Shown one piece after another: positions 1 through 11,275 of a DNA stretch of 64,000 bases. How positions within the stretch are numbered: position 1 is the first letter of the stretch; each line of letters opens with the position of its first letter. The stretch is from contig JAVDOI010000007.1 in the NCBI GenBank assembly GCA_032191485.1, positions 5,528,042 to 5,592,041 on the forward strand, read 5' to 3'. A program made the translations under genes and the position numbers. This DNA comes from Leptoclinus maculatus. Taxonomy: Eukaryota > Chordata > Actinopteri > Perciformes > Stichaeidae. The notes below the pieces were generated by a model. It made no database searches. It had not been told where the DNA came from and was given only the letters and a program-made list of their open reading frames with translations.

Positions 1-2
1 TA

Positions 3-471
3 GCTGCAGGCCTACTAAAAGGCATCCAGGCATGCAGCCCTAAATCTGAGAACTTCTTGAGTGAATCACACTTGGATGAGCTTGCCAAGCACTACAGCAA
101 TGATCTGAAAACAGAGGAGGTTCTGGTGGCCAGAAACTTCCTTGTCCGCAAAACAGAGGCTGGATGTCCACCCAAAGATATGTTAGCTGTGCACAACCTC
201 CTAGATTCAGACATGTTTCCCTCTCTGAAGGCAATCATTCAATTTGCCTTAACAGTGCCTGTGAGCAGCTGCTCTTGTGAAAGGTCTTTAGTGCACTGCG
301 TCGGCTGCACTCCTGGCTGCGTAAAACAATGGGGCAGAAAAGGCTTCACAGTCTTGCAGCCATGTCAATTGAAAGTGACATACTAGGGGGACTGAGTCAC
401 AACAGACTGATAGACCGATTTGCCATCCTTAAAAACAGAAGGCATTCTTTGATGCTTCCACCCACTAAGTA
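3..471 (+). pseudogene. hAT transposase C-terminal relic (frameshifted)
   Basis: The frame is open from the left edge and encodes the end of a hAT-superfamily transposase: a VARNFLVRKTEAG stretch, then ALTVPVSSCSCERS, the hallmark of the C-terminal dimerisation domain seen in ZMYM1-like and other hAT proteins. One base is missing near 288-291, after CERS. In the next frame the domain continues (ALRRLHSWLR, then MSIESDILGG, ending MLPPTK) to the stop at 469-471. It is therefore a broken copy. The start of the element is left of the window. Terminal inverted repeats were not seen. Confidence 0.75.
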
Positions 472-477
472 GTCATT

Positions 478-2843
478 AACCTGTGATTCCATACCGTCCC
501 TGTCAATGTCCCTATGACCTCACTACCTCAGAACGGGAATGGAATGCACTGAACATTCATGTTTTCTCAATGGTATGACTATGGCCAAGGAAACATGATT
601 AAGCAAAGCAAATGATTACAAGTGATCTGGAGTCATTTGTGGGCAGAATAGACCATGAATCACACTTTATAGCAGAGGCATGTGAATGGGATTGAGAGTA
701 TTGCACCTTTAGGTACATGGTTGATCAGTGGTACTTTAAATTGTCTGAAATCTCCTCTGCATTGGATTCTATTTTTGAAATAATTTGAATGTATTTTTGT
801 GTATTTTGTTTTATCTGCATCTAATGCTATCCTGGATCTAGTGTTTTTCTCTGTACATTGCAATCCTAGTTTGACTTGATTATAGTGAATGCATTGGGTG
901 CCTTCCATTTCAGCCCATCATACAATATTTATCATTCGATAATTAAGATGTACATATTTATTTTTGTTATTCATGTTTTTTTTCCCATTGAATGGTATAT
1001 TTGACACTGAACTAGTTCATCTTTATCTCAGTGATAGTGTCCAAATGAGCATAAAATATCACTGGTATGTAAAAACTACACAGACAACAAAATAGATGTA
1101 AATGTTGATCAAAATCTTATTCCCTTCTGCTCATAATAAAACAAGTAAACAACTCAAAAGTTGACACTGTCAGGTCCATTCTCCATCCATTCTGTGCGGT
1201 CCCTTTAAGAATTAGGATTTGGGAGTGATGCGGATATGAAAGCTAGTTTATCCGTCTTTCCTCTACAAGCAGGAAAATTATTTCTCTCTCTTTATTTGAG
1301 AAAAGTTCATATTTGTGTTGTCAAATTTCACTATCACCCTGAAATTCTGTCTCTTGTGTTATCATATACTGAATACAAGCAAAACTACAGAGCAAAATCA
1401 CACTCTTTCTGATTGAACCAATCTATGAACTGTCAATGGATATCTGCGGCCCCAAAAAGAAAAATTGCTAAGCGCTAAGCGTGCAAACATGCCACTCCCC
1501 TTGGGGCTAAGCCCCCCCTTTCTTTGAATCCTAGAAACGCCCCTGTTTTCGACTAATGACGTCATTGAAGCCTCACAGCCCGTCCATAACACTTGACTGG
1601 TTCAGGAAGTGGTTCAGATTTTGTTGGGAGATTTTGTCAGTAATATAAACCTTGCCCTCTGCCCGGTTAAACCACTACCACTTCCCAGTTTTAGAACACT
1701 AATATTGCCCCTCTAGCCACTATTATATAATATACAAATATTGACCTAAGGCTTGGTTTACACAAAATTGATGCAGTACTCAAAAGAAAATGATTGTTTA
1801 ATATACAGTTATGTTATATAATCATAATACACTAGATAGTAGATACTATATTTATATAAGTGGATTACATTACCATTTCCAACAGCCATAACTGTATAAC
1901 ACAGATCACATGGCTAAGATTATACCTGCCTGTTTTACACTCTTTGGCCAATAGGTGGTTTTGTGAGCACATGAAGCCTTTTATGAACAATTTAGCTTGA
2001 AAGCATAAATTCTTCATGAAGCTTCATCTCGCCATCACTAAGTTAGCTGGTAGCTGAAACCTAGAGGGGGATTTTCCCATGATGCATTGGGTTGAATATG
2101 CCAACCTGCCGACAAATAGGTGTGTTGCTGATAAGGTTGCTGACTGCGAGTGTGTAACGCAACTGTGCTGATCTCAGAGGCCACATGATGTATCGGACAG
2201 CACCAATCAGCAACCAATTTGCACATTACTAAGACATTCTTTTTGAACAAACTTGTAACAACCTTTATCTTCTTTTGAGTTTTTGTTTTTTTTTCATTCC
2301 AAAATTCTCTGAAGAAAATGTCATTCTCTCAGGTTACATATTCCCATTCCTTTAGGCTGCAATCAGCAGGGCTGGCTGTATTGTGATTCATGGCTGTGTT
2401 TTTGTAATTTGCAAAAAAAAAGGCCTCCGCCGCACCGCAGCCACATTTCCTCCTGTTGACTAACAGCTTGCTTGCATTGTAAGAGTCAAGGTCAGTGACA
2501 GGAAGCTATTACAGCAGCCCAGCTCTCATCTCAGGGACAGAAATGATTCTCCAAAACACGTTTTATTCATAACGCCACTGCCTCAACCTTAAAACAGAAT
2601 GTATTTCCCTTCTTTTACATGTGGCTGCCAGCACAGACAACACAAATATGAAAAAACAAGTACTTTTGATCACTTGCTATGAAAGCAGCGTGTGTGAAGG
2701 AATGCTGGAGACAAGGGCCTGTACTGTATGTGTCTGCTTCCCTCTAGTGGTCATGGGACAGGGATCTACTGTACATGCACAGTGGTTCATTAGTGAATAA
2801 CATGGACTATGTCAGCAAGGCAACATCTGCAGAAAAAGAGTAA
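478..2843. other. intergenic DNA, nothing recognised
   Basis: AT-rich, no convincing gene, RNA or complete repeat. Open frames here are short and unsupported. An A run and a CGCCGC-rich patch occur near 2417-2445. Confidence 0.5.
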
Positions 2844-2893
2844 ATGACACACAAACAAAACAACAACAAAGAGAATTGTAATTTTTCTTTATT
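2844..2893 (-). terminator. poly(A) signal with GU-rich downstream element
   Basis: On the minus strand AATAAA (2893 down to 2888) is followed 15-45 nt later by a GT-rich run (TTTGTTGTTGTTTTGTTTG, about 2872-2849) and then GTGTGT. A hexamer, a spacer with adenines for cleavage near 2875, and a GU-rich element form the classic vertebrate arrangement. This is the best candidate for the 3' end of the KIAA1549-family transcript. Confidence 0.55.
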
Positions 2894-5800
2894 GTTTGAA
2901 TTTCACCAAAAAGTTTTCTGCATAACTACATCCAACACCATTCATCGTTGTCGCCACTGTGACTTCATCAACGACAGCGTGACATCATCAGCGCCGCCAC
3001 GATGTCACAGCATCGTGACGCGGCTCGAACGGCGGAGAAAGAACTATTGGCTGTCAGTCCATCCCAGAGTCCATCGTCAAAAAAAGCATCTCGCCGCTAC
3101 CCGTGTAAAGCACAAACATTGCACATCAACTTATAGCATAGCATCAAGTCTCCCTTCTTAAAATCACTGCTTAAAAACCAAAAACCCACCCGCCCCCTCT
3201 CTTCAACATGGAGTCAAACGAAATGATTGAGTGGAAGGTTTTTTTTTCTCGTTTCGACCACATGAGTTTGTACACCGAGTATGATTTAAAATGTGATTGT
3301 TGCTGCAGATCTCCAGTGATGAAGAGGATGATGATGATGATTCAAAACACTAATAGCACCATGTGCACTCATAATGATCCAGCACCGTCATCTCATACCT
3401 TTGCTTTCTTTCCTATCCACGTCTAATATTCGTCATGTGCAGGCCTGGATTTAAAAATGGGCGGTAATTTTAAACACTTGGCTGAGCTGGAAAAGACGAC
3501 CTTGTACCCGTGCTACTTTCTAGATACAGGCTTCAGGTTAAACGGATGTAGATATTGAATGGAGGAATTTAAACTTGAAGTCAAATAGAGGCAGGGCCGT
3601 AGCCAGGATTGTAGAAATACCGAGGTCAAGAGTACAAAGTCTCCCAATATGACCCCTTTCCCCTAAGACATTTTCTGAAAATGTTCCCTCAATGTATCAT
3701 TTTAAATGCCTAAAAAGATTTCTGGAAATTGTATCTCCCTACCTAGCTGTCTCAATGCTGTTTCAATGCTACAGTCACATTTAAGAATTTATGAAAAATA
3801 TCAACTTCACTGTGCATAACTTTTGTCTTATTCTATTATGTAAACTTGATACTGTGCACACGTCCCGTGTGTGGTCACCGGTAGCTACGGCCCTGTCTAG
3901 GGATCCCCCAAAAAAAGTACATACATTGTAATTTAGCTTAAAAAAAGATCATTCAAAACCTTTCTACTTTGATTATGCATTTACAGTTTCCGGCTTAGTT
4001 AAAAGCAATCCCAAAGTTTGTAGACTTATAGAATCTGAATATATCATGCTATACAACAGCATTTTTGCATTGGTTCTGCTCGTTTCTGCCAAGGTTTGGG
4101 CTCTTTATAAAAGTGCTCATTTCATGTTAAACTACACGCACTCACCTATCTTCACTATTTCTATCAATACTATATCTCTATTCCTCGCCTCATCATTTCC
4201 TATCTAATATACTGCCATTTGGTTTCATTTGCCACTTTTAACATAACACTGTATATCTTGGTGAAGTTAACATATGGCTATAATCTCCTCTGGTACCATC
4301 TAAGTGATGAGGAGCCTTAAATACAGCGTGCTTGCACAATTCCAGTTCTCCTCCGAAAAAAAATGAGGGTAAATATAATTTAGACTGTGACATTCTTTGT
4401 ACAAAAAAAATTGCAATATTTCAACTATTATGGCTATTTTAGCTTTGTTCAAGAAGAAAGAAAACTGTAAATGCAGGGTAAGATCTGCCTTTTTACTGCA
4501 TGTCACTCGAAACACTCCATCTGTTCCTTTATAGATTGGAAAAAAAAGATGATCCAAATGAGGCGTGCATCCTTCAGAAGGCCCCCCCCCCCCCCCCTAC
4601 AAAACGCAGTGGAAACAAAAGGAAGGAAAAATGGCGTCAGAAAAATGGCGTCAGAAAAATGTCAAGTGAAGTATTATCCCTCCCACAGTACTTGCATAAA
4701 TCTCTTCGTTGAATCATCTGCTATGTACAGTATTACACTTAATCGTTACATATGCGGCTCATCTGAGCCCGGCAAGTCTCTTGAACAGTACTAAACCATA
4801 GTCCAGTGACCAAATATGCATCCCTCTTCATCAAGACCAAAACAAACAAAAGTCAAATCCTTATACAGTAGAATACAGTAGACACCTTTCAAGTAAAATG
4901 ACTGCTTTTCTAAGAATACTGGTGTGTTCACATAATCTCAACAGACCTGAGTCAGACCAGAATTGGAATAGGTTCAAATCCAAGTCATCATGTAGTCTGT
5001 GGTTTTTTTTTAATCTTCAACTTGAGGAGCAAAACAAACTCTGCAGCGGCTGCAAAGCTACAAAACACAGAACTGCACGTGATTGGATTTCAATTAGAGC
5101 ACTCGACCCAGGTCTGCCTAATGATCAGCAGACAAAAACGTCATAATCGGATGATCGACGGAACATAGTGACATATTCCTGTTTTTTACTACGGAATCTG
5201 ATGAAGGAAATAAGTAAACAAAGTCATTATTTTTACAGTACAGAAATGCCATCATAACCACGGACAACTAAGCCGCCGATTTCTCTGTTTTGAAGAATGA
5301 ACTATATCTTTTTTTGCCATGAAGTAAAGGTGAGTGAAAGAGAAACACTCATTACGTATTTTTTTTGTACAGTAATCCATTGATAATAATCAATGCACAA
5401 AAGTAAAAGACAAAAGCACATAAATATCCAAAAACTGAAATTGAGACAGCTCAAGACAAGAGTTGTTTTTTTTCCCCTTTTCCTTACATTATTTTTTTTT
5501 CTCACTTAAGTTTAAAATACACATATTAACCAGCTGTAGAATGTTTACATACAGTAGGAATTTGGATTCATCGACAAAAAAAAAGCACAGTTTTAAGTCA
5601 GTCCAGCTTTCCTGGCTTCATGGTGGAAATCAGAGGCAAGTCCAGGATGGTCCAGTCCAGTCCAGTTCCAGAGGACGAGCAGACTACTGGCCACGGCTGG
5701 GGCACTACCGTACTGATAACGCAGCACTGTGTGCCATCGTGTGCTGGGCAGATGGCAGTTACTGTATGATGATTGCTGGGGCGGAGAACTGCGTTGAAAG

Positions 5801-6220
5801 TTGGCCCTGCATGTCACACTGCACTGTACTCACCCTGTTCATCCACACTGCACACGTGTGTGGCATTACGCAGGGAAACACGGTACAAGCTTCACGCAGC
5901 ACAGCTCAGTTCAGTTCAGTTCAGCAGTGTGAGGGGGCCTCTTTCTGTACAACGGTGGTCACCACAGAGGAGGCAGTCTACTTAGAGATGGTGACTATTG
6001 GCTCCAGAGGGGCCAGTGAGGGCCAGTGAGGCGACGGGGCTCAGGAAGCAGAGAGAGAATCCAGAAAGAGAGAGAATTACGGCTGAACAAGCAGAGCTTT
6101 GGACAGGGAGGTGAAGGCGCTCATGGGGCAGAGGAGTTGTGGAGGATGAGAAACGCGTTGAGCCGGCCCAGTGGAGAGTAGGGGTCGGCTGGGGATACTG
6201 AGGGGGCGGTGATGATTAAA
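2870..6220 (-). other. probable 3' untranslated region
   Basis: No plausible splice-linked coding frame and few repeats from 6220 down to the poly(A) site, apart from the 304-bp MITE at 3592-3895. Content is AT-rich with homopolymers (a C run near 4582-4597) and scattered TACAGTA-like words. Short local duplications occur, such as ATGGCGTCAGAAAA twice near 4630-4660. The low repeat load compared with the introns is consistent with transcribed, retained sequence. Boundaries rest on the inferred terminal exon. Confidence 0.45.
3592..3895. mobile_element. small hAT-like MITE with CAGGGCCGTAGC termini
   Basis: 304 bp bounded by inverted ends: CAGGGCCGTAGCCAG at the left and GTAGCTACGGCCCTG at the right. 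No coding content. The ends resemble hAT termini (CAG...CTG), but the flanking 8-mers (AATAGAGG and TCTAGGGA) match only partly, so the insertion is old or the type uncertain. It lies in the inferred 3' UTR. Confidence 0.6.
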
Positions 6221-6313
6221 TCAGAAGGCCGGGCCGGGCCGAAGTGTAGGAGTGGTGATAAAGCTCCAGAGTTTTTGGTGAGAGGGAGGTCCTCTGCCAA
6301 TCCAAAGAGACAC
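6221..6313 (-). CDS. kiaa1549/kiaa1549l: candidate terminal coding segment, short divergent C-terminus
   Basis: A strong acceptor (TGTTTTTTCTTCAG) ends at 6314. Entered in phase 0, as exon 16 requires, the frame gives VSLWIGRGPPSHQKLWSF and stops after 30 codons. A second acceptor 20 bases further in (ATTGGCAG) would give RTSLSPKTLELYHHSYTS and stop soon after. A third frame is open for about 63 codons (through LAEDLPLTKNSGAL) but its phase does not match exon 16. None resembles the human tail. Splicing here is plausible because a good poly(A) site lies downstream; the true C-terminus is unresolved. Confidence 0.4.
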   Translation of the reverse strand: MSLWIGRGPPSHQKLWSFITTPTLRPGPAF

Positions 6314-7392
6314 CTGAAGAAAAAACACATTGAGCACATTAACCAACCTGCTCCTCCATTACAGATTTAGGTTACATTTATTTACTATGCAGCTACTATT
6401 TGTGTGTCCGTTCAGTACAACGTCCTGGACCACAAGGATTTAAAATGGTGAAATAATGAGTGAGATTAGTTAGGGTAAGTGTATCCAGGTAAGCCAACCA
6501 GAGGCAGAGAAAGGCGGGTCATGCCTCCGCCATGGTGGTGAAAAGATACATTTCGGGAAGGTCCAATGTCGTCAGATGTGCTTCTGTTTGTTGCAGGGAG
6601 ACTGTATATTATCGGAGCAATGGGTCTTTAGAACAATGGCCGTTTGTTTTCAGGATAACGAGCTATTGGGGTTACGGGGTTACGGAATAGCCTGTGTTGC
6701 ACCATCCACTTCTCCTTTTCCTCTTCTGGAATATAAACTGCCCCACCAAAGCAATGGTTTGCAGATGTTTTTTTTTTAATAAACGGTGTGAATTTATTGT
6801 TCCGTTAGCGACCAATTAATTTGCAAACTGACCATTAGGAAGTCCATTCACCCTGGGAGCTTTATTGTCCCTCTTCAATAAGTTTTCATTGCACAAAATA
6901 GTGTGCCTTGACAAAGGCAGCATATACCATATGTTTTAAAATAAAAGCCCTAGATATATATTATTTGCAGGCGAGTATTTGGCATTTTCGTGACATTTAT
7001 CCAGTGTGTAATGGCTTTAATCTGGTCATTTGTTTCAATTAATTACGATGGACTCTTCATTGTTGCATGCTGATGTATGTCGATAAACACCTTAACATAT
7101 GATATCTAATACTCTAATGTTATATATATACATATATACATTTTCCACTCACTATACAAACATGACAACATAAGATAGCAGTGCTAAGATTATATGACCC
7201 ACCGAGCTATCAGTTCCCACTCAGTGTCACAGGCAGACGACTTCAGCAGATGGTTTCAAGATGACGCGAGTTCTGCGGGGAGAAGAGAGGAAGTGCTTCA
7301 CACACCGGAGAAAAAAAAATACTGGCACAGGTAAAGTGTTTGCAGCTTGTCGTGTGTTAAAAGACATCACAAAGATGCTGCGTGTGTCTCAC
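6314..7392 (-). other. inferred last intron
   Basis: Between exon 16 and the candidate terminal exon. AT-rich; I searched for the conserved PLPGY and KAIREEVAKL coding blocks on the minus strand and saw neither. A fragment near 6495-6515 can be read GLPGYTYP, but it has no acceptor and stops at once. Confidence 0.4.
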
Positions 7393-7547
7393 CGGTGTGT
7401 CGTTCCACTGCCGCGGCAGGTCATCTGGCTCAGGTGGGTAGGACATCCAGGACGGGCTATGGTACGAGGACGGCGGTGACATGACAAAGTAGTCTGAGTA
7501 ACCCGGGCGGTTGGCAGATATAGCGTAGACTGCTGTTATTGGGTTTC
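7393..7547 (-). CDS. kiaa1549/kiaa1549l: exon 16: ANRPG / PPSSY / WMSY motif (codons 831-882)
   Basis: 155 nt; GA completes a Gly codon; phase 0 out before GTGAGA. It encodes NPITAVYAISANRPGYSDYF, then VMSPPSSYHSPSWMSYPPEP and DDLPRQWNDTP. The human counterpart (ANRPGFTGYF, PPSSYRNQAWMSY, QWADS) aligns throughout. In human the next residues are VPLPGYIEA, followed by a conserved tail ending in a KAIREEVAKL helix; neither is found downstream in this window. Intron read-through would stop after about 12 codons. Confidence 0.9.
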
Positions 7548-7633
7548 CTGTGAGATGTAAAGGTGGATTTAGCCAATGACTAAACTTCACTTCATCATAG
7601 CTACTGTCTGCATTTCAACGCCGGCACTCATAC

Positions 7634-7779
7634 CTGAGTAGGTGGTGATGGACTGGTCGACGGTGACAGCGGGGAAGGGCGTCCTGGACAGCGGCAGATA
7701 GGGGACACCGTTGTGCTGCTGGGCCTGCAGGTCTGAGGCCTCTGACACACGGGGCTTCAGACTAACATCGGGGGTGGAA
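7634..7779 (-). CDS. kiaa1549/kiaa1549l: exon 15: cytoplasmic tail (codons 782-830)
   Basis: 146 nt; T completes the Arg codon of LRR; one base left over. It encodes STPDVSLKPRVSEASDLQA, then QQHNGVPYLPLSRTPFPAV and TVDQSITTYS. The human family reads STSDIGSKTRM and VTQLDQSALNYSG with nearly the same length. Acceptor TTCCACTGACAG, donor GTATGAG. The intron to exon 16 is only 86 bp, close to the minimum used in fish genes. Confidence 0.88.
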
Positions 7780-8404
7780 CTGTCAGTGGAAAAGAGAGAC
7801 AGATGTTCACTTGATATAAAGTTATAACACAACTGTCAAACAAATCAGCATTTACAGCAGCGCAAAGCTAAAGCTCCACGTATTCCTCAAATTTCAAGTG
7901 AGGAGGAAATCTTTGTTTACTCCTTCGTTTCTGCTGCAATGAGGTGAAACAAACATGTTAGAATGTCTAAAAAATGCAGGGGGGGTTGCAGTTTAGGTTG
8001 AAGCAAAGTTGAGGGTCAATTGCGGTTGAAGCACTGAAAGGGATTTAAGTGTGTGAGGGTAATCTCTAAAAGCATTTGTTTCAAGTTTAAGCGCTGAAGC
8101 AGTTCAGTTGACAGAGTCAAATCTATTTCTACAGGACATTTAACACAACATGAGCTGACCAAAGTGCTATACAAACATAGGCAGAATACAGACTATATAT
8201 TCCATCGTTTCACAATCTAATAGCTTGTGATATACGTCTACCTTGGATGATAACAACATTATGGTTACTAATCAAAAACTTAAATGAATCTGCTGCCATG
8301 AAAAACATCTTTGTCAATGAAACGGCACAGTGGTGTGACATTGCATTCCTTCCAATAAATGACACTATGAAACATGAGTATTGATTTTAGGCAACAGTCC
8401 TCAA

Positions 8405-8510
8405 CCCTTCAGCGTATTATTATCAAGGTAGACTCTGTAGACAACTTCGAGTACCTTGAGATTTTTATTGGAAAACGAGCTGAATCTTAATTGTAACAAT
8501 ATACTCGGCT
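8405..8510 (+). mobile_element. LINE A, part 1 (reverse-transcriptase C-terminal region)
   Basis: Decayed coding sequence reads DNFEYLEIFIGKR then ELNLNCNNIL in a shifted frame, resembling the segment just after the polymerase core of fish non-LTR retrotransposons (FEYLG.I..K). It breaks off near 8510, where a different LINE begins. The continuation is at 9151-9332 and 11276-11760, so one old LINE has been split into three. Confidence 0.55.
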
Positions 8511-8519
8511 ATAATCCTG

Positions 8520-9150
8520 TCTACTGGGCTATCATCCAGTCTGTTCTCTGTTCTTCCATCTCGTGGTGGTTTGGATCGACCACCAAACAGGACAGAAACA
8601 GACTACAACGGATTGTCAGGTCTGCAGAGAGGATCATTGGTTCCAGCCTGCCCTCCATCCTGGACTTGGACACCTCCAGAGTCAGGAAACGGGCAGGAAA
8701 GATCACTGCAGACCCTTCACACCCTGGACACAACCTGTTCCAACTCCTCCCCTCTGGTAGGCGCTACAGAGCACTGTACGCCAAAACCACCAGACACAGG
8801 AACAGCTTCTTTCCACTGGCCGTCACTCTGATGAACAATTAATCAGTCAAACTGCACTACTACCTCCATTCTGCACTATCACCTTAATTCCATGGACACT
8901 GTTGTTGTATAGGGTTATGTTATTATATGTATATACACTTTTTGGATATATATTTATATTGATATTGTACATAGTCGTTAAATGTTTATGCTTACATCTG
9001 TTCTACTTTTTTTGTTTTTATATATTTTACTTTTTTTTTCCTATTTATTTGTAAATTCTGTGTATGTATGTGGAGAGCAATCTTAAACCGGAGACAAATT
9101 CCTTGTATGCGTACGCGTACATGGCCAATAAAGCTGATTCTGATTCTGAA
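8520..9150 (+). mobile_element. L2-type LINE 3' end, inserted in LINE A
   Basis: Encodes QDRNRLQRIVRSAERIIGSS, then RAGKITADPSHPGHNLFQLL and PSGRRYRALYAKTTRHRNSF to a stop at about 8840. This is the C-terminal end of CR1/L2-clade ORF2 in fish. The 3' UTR ends AATAAAGCTGATTCTGATTC, the short TTCTGA repeats typical of L2 3' tails. It is 5'-truncated, as usual for such insertions; the left limit is approximate. Confidence 0.78.
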
Positions 9151-9332
9151 GTGTTACTGAAGTTATCTCAGTTTAATGTTGACAAGACCCTTATGATCCT
9201 ATCTTATAGATCCTATGTCGAGTCTTTTTCTTTTATCTGTTGGTATGGTGTACCCTAGCATCAAGGCCAAAAAAAGCACTATCCGGGAAGTGAGCAGCAA
9301 GATCTCGGGTGTACAGCAGGGTATGCTATCAA
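9151..9332 (+). mobile_element. LINE A, part 2
   Basis: Directly after the L2 tail the earlier LINE resumes: LLKLSQFNVDKTLMILSYRS then YVESFSFICWYG, a conserved non-LTR motif (KL..FNV...L...YRS..ES...F...W), then SIKAKKS and SKISGVQQGML. A premature stop follows WYGVP. It is interrupted again at 9333 by a hAT element. Confidence 0.65.
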
Positions 9333-11275
9333 CAGGGGTGAGCCGTCAGGGCCAGCAAAGCCTTCTCTGCTGGCCTAAACAGAATCACAAAATTATAGCT
9401 ATTTTATAATTTTTCACAAATACACTACATGTATTCTAATTATTTTTCCCATTAGCTTATTTTCTCATTGCACAGCTACTGTCTTTCTCAGTTGCTCTGC
9501 TTCCAGCCTGCAGCGCTGTAGAGCTTTTATCCAATCAGATTTCACCCCTATTTATCTAGGTAAGAAGAGAGGCCCGAGGCCCTCTAGGTAGACTTTGCAG
9601 ATTAAAGTATATGGGGTCAATATTGTTGATTGTCATAGTGTTCAACCAATCAGATTGTTAGTTTGAAATGTTGGGAGTATTGTTTGACGTGCCAGAGCAT
9701 TTCTTGGTAGCTCAGCAATAACGTGCGCCGTGATTGGTCAGTGGGCTAGCGTGACTGTTGTGAAGCTGAAGCTAGCTAGCAGAACATAGTAGTAGTGGTG
9801 AGAGTTCAAGTTGAAAGATATGTAAGAAGTTATGACATTGACATGACATTTTTAGCGTTTTGCTTGGTGTAGATTATTTTATTTTTCCTAGCTTTGTTTT
9901 TTTAACACTCAATGGCTGAAGGAGGAGGAGAAACGGATTTGGTGGCGGAGTTACTGACAACGCCTTTCTGGAGAAGGACAGTTCAAGAAAAACTGGACAT
10001 CGTAAGAAAGGGTCGGCCAACCCCACAGCTAGCAGCCCTGACCCAGCCAGGAACAGGATTTGTACAAACGGTATTCCTGGCTAACAGCGTCGGAGAAGCG
10101 TTGCACACTTTATGGCTAAGAATGCGCTTTATTTGTAACTGAGCGTCTTGGTGTTTGGAGCTGTTTGAAGCTACGCTACACTAACCTGAGTTGGCTAACC
10201 AAGGCAGCAACACGACGTTATAGCACGGCAGGACACTTTTGAAAACCTTTTCTGAGACCCGAGTGGATCTACAACTCAACGAACACATTCGCAGGAGGAC
10301 CTCTGGCTGGAACTGAACTGCACCGATGTACTGTACAACCGCGGTATTAAACTCTTTGTTAACAAAGAAAGGAGGATGGACTTTGTCTTTAAATAGTGAA
10401 GCAGCAGCTTTGGTAAGTGAACTTACTTTGTTTTTACATTTGCAGTAACGTTACTATTGTGTTAATTTGTCTATGGTGTCATTTTTATGATATGGTTAAT
10501 ATTGTTCCCTCTGATGTGAATACTATTTGAATGGCCCGTGTTCTTGAGTGTGTGGTGGAATACGTGTTTTAGTGCCGCAGGTTTGCTGGATTGATTTGTC
10601 ATGTTTTGTGTAATATATGTGACTGGTTCTTGTGAGTTTGTTCTTGTCATTGTGTTAATTACATTGATTTTGACTATATGTAATGTCCGTTAATGACGAA
10701 GCATCCCGTCATGCGCAGGGTTAGGGTCGGACATTTGATTCTCTGTTTGGGGTTTTGTTTTCTTTAACAAAGCAAGAATTATGGTCTGGAGAAATGGGGA
10801 TTGTGTGGCGATTGCTTTAGCCCTGTTTGAATCAGTAGGGAACAGCTAAACGCTGCGGGGAGAGTTTGTAGCGTGTGTGCTGCTGTTGGTTTCCTGCTAA
10901 GCTAGTTTAGCATAGTGTGATTCCCAGAACACACACGCCTCAGCAGGGTACAATGTTTTGTTTCCGTGGTGGGCGTGTCAGACAGCATGCCTGTGACGTT
11001 GGGTTGGTTGCCAGGTTGAGAGCAGTCCACCGAAAACATTATATTTCTCACAATTTAAGCTTCTGCATTTTCCAAATGCACTAGTATTATTCAAACGTAT
11101 TGTTTGGTTCGTAAGCGTCGTACCGAACGGTTTAATACGAATACGTGTATTGTTACACCCCTAGAAACAAATAATAACCCGTAGCTGTGGCGTCATAATG
11201 AGGTTATTAGGAGGTGGTTCAACTGTAGTAGGACAGCACTGAAGGCCCAGGTATGAAATGCACGGCCCGCCACTG
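9333..11275 (+). mobile_element. hAT element copy 1 (1943 bp), N-terminal transposase fragment
   Basis: Starts CAGGGGTGAGCCGTCAGG and ends CACGGCCCGCCACTG, matching the other two copies. Flanks GCTATCAA and ACTATCAG agree at 6 of 8 positions, a worn target-site duplication. At 9912-10142 it carries the start of a hAT transposase: MAEGGGETDLVAELLTTPF, then EKLDIVRKGRPTPQLAALTQ and PGTGF; RKGRPTP is a known N-terminal motif of ZMYM1-like hAT proteins. The middle is deleted. Near 10300-10395 the C-terminal tail (VNKERRMDFVFK, then TAG) survives. Confidence 0.85.

Noticed and set aside
5463..6029. 188-codon plus-strand open frame
   Set aside because: Antisense to the inferred 3' UTR; begins in T-rich low-complexity DNA and resembles nothing.
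6121..6313. 63-codon frame CLFGLAEDLPLTKNSG as the gene's C-terminus
   Set aside because: Attractive in composition, but it needs a phase-2 donor and exon 16 ends in phase 0. Kept only as an alternative in the terminal exon entry.
6490..6520. GLPGYTYP reading as the missing PLPGY exon
   Set aside because: No acceptor precedes it, it stops within a few codons and the match is only four or five residues.
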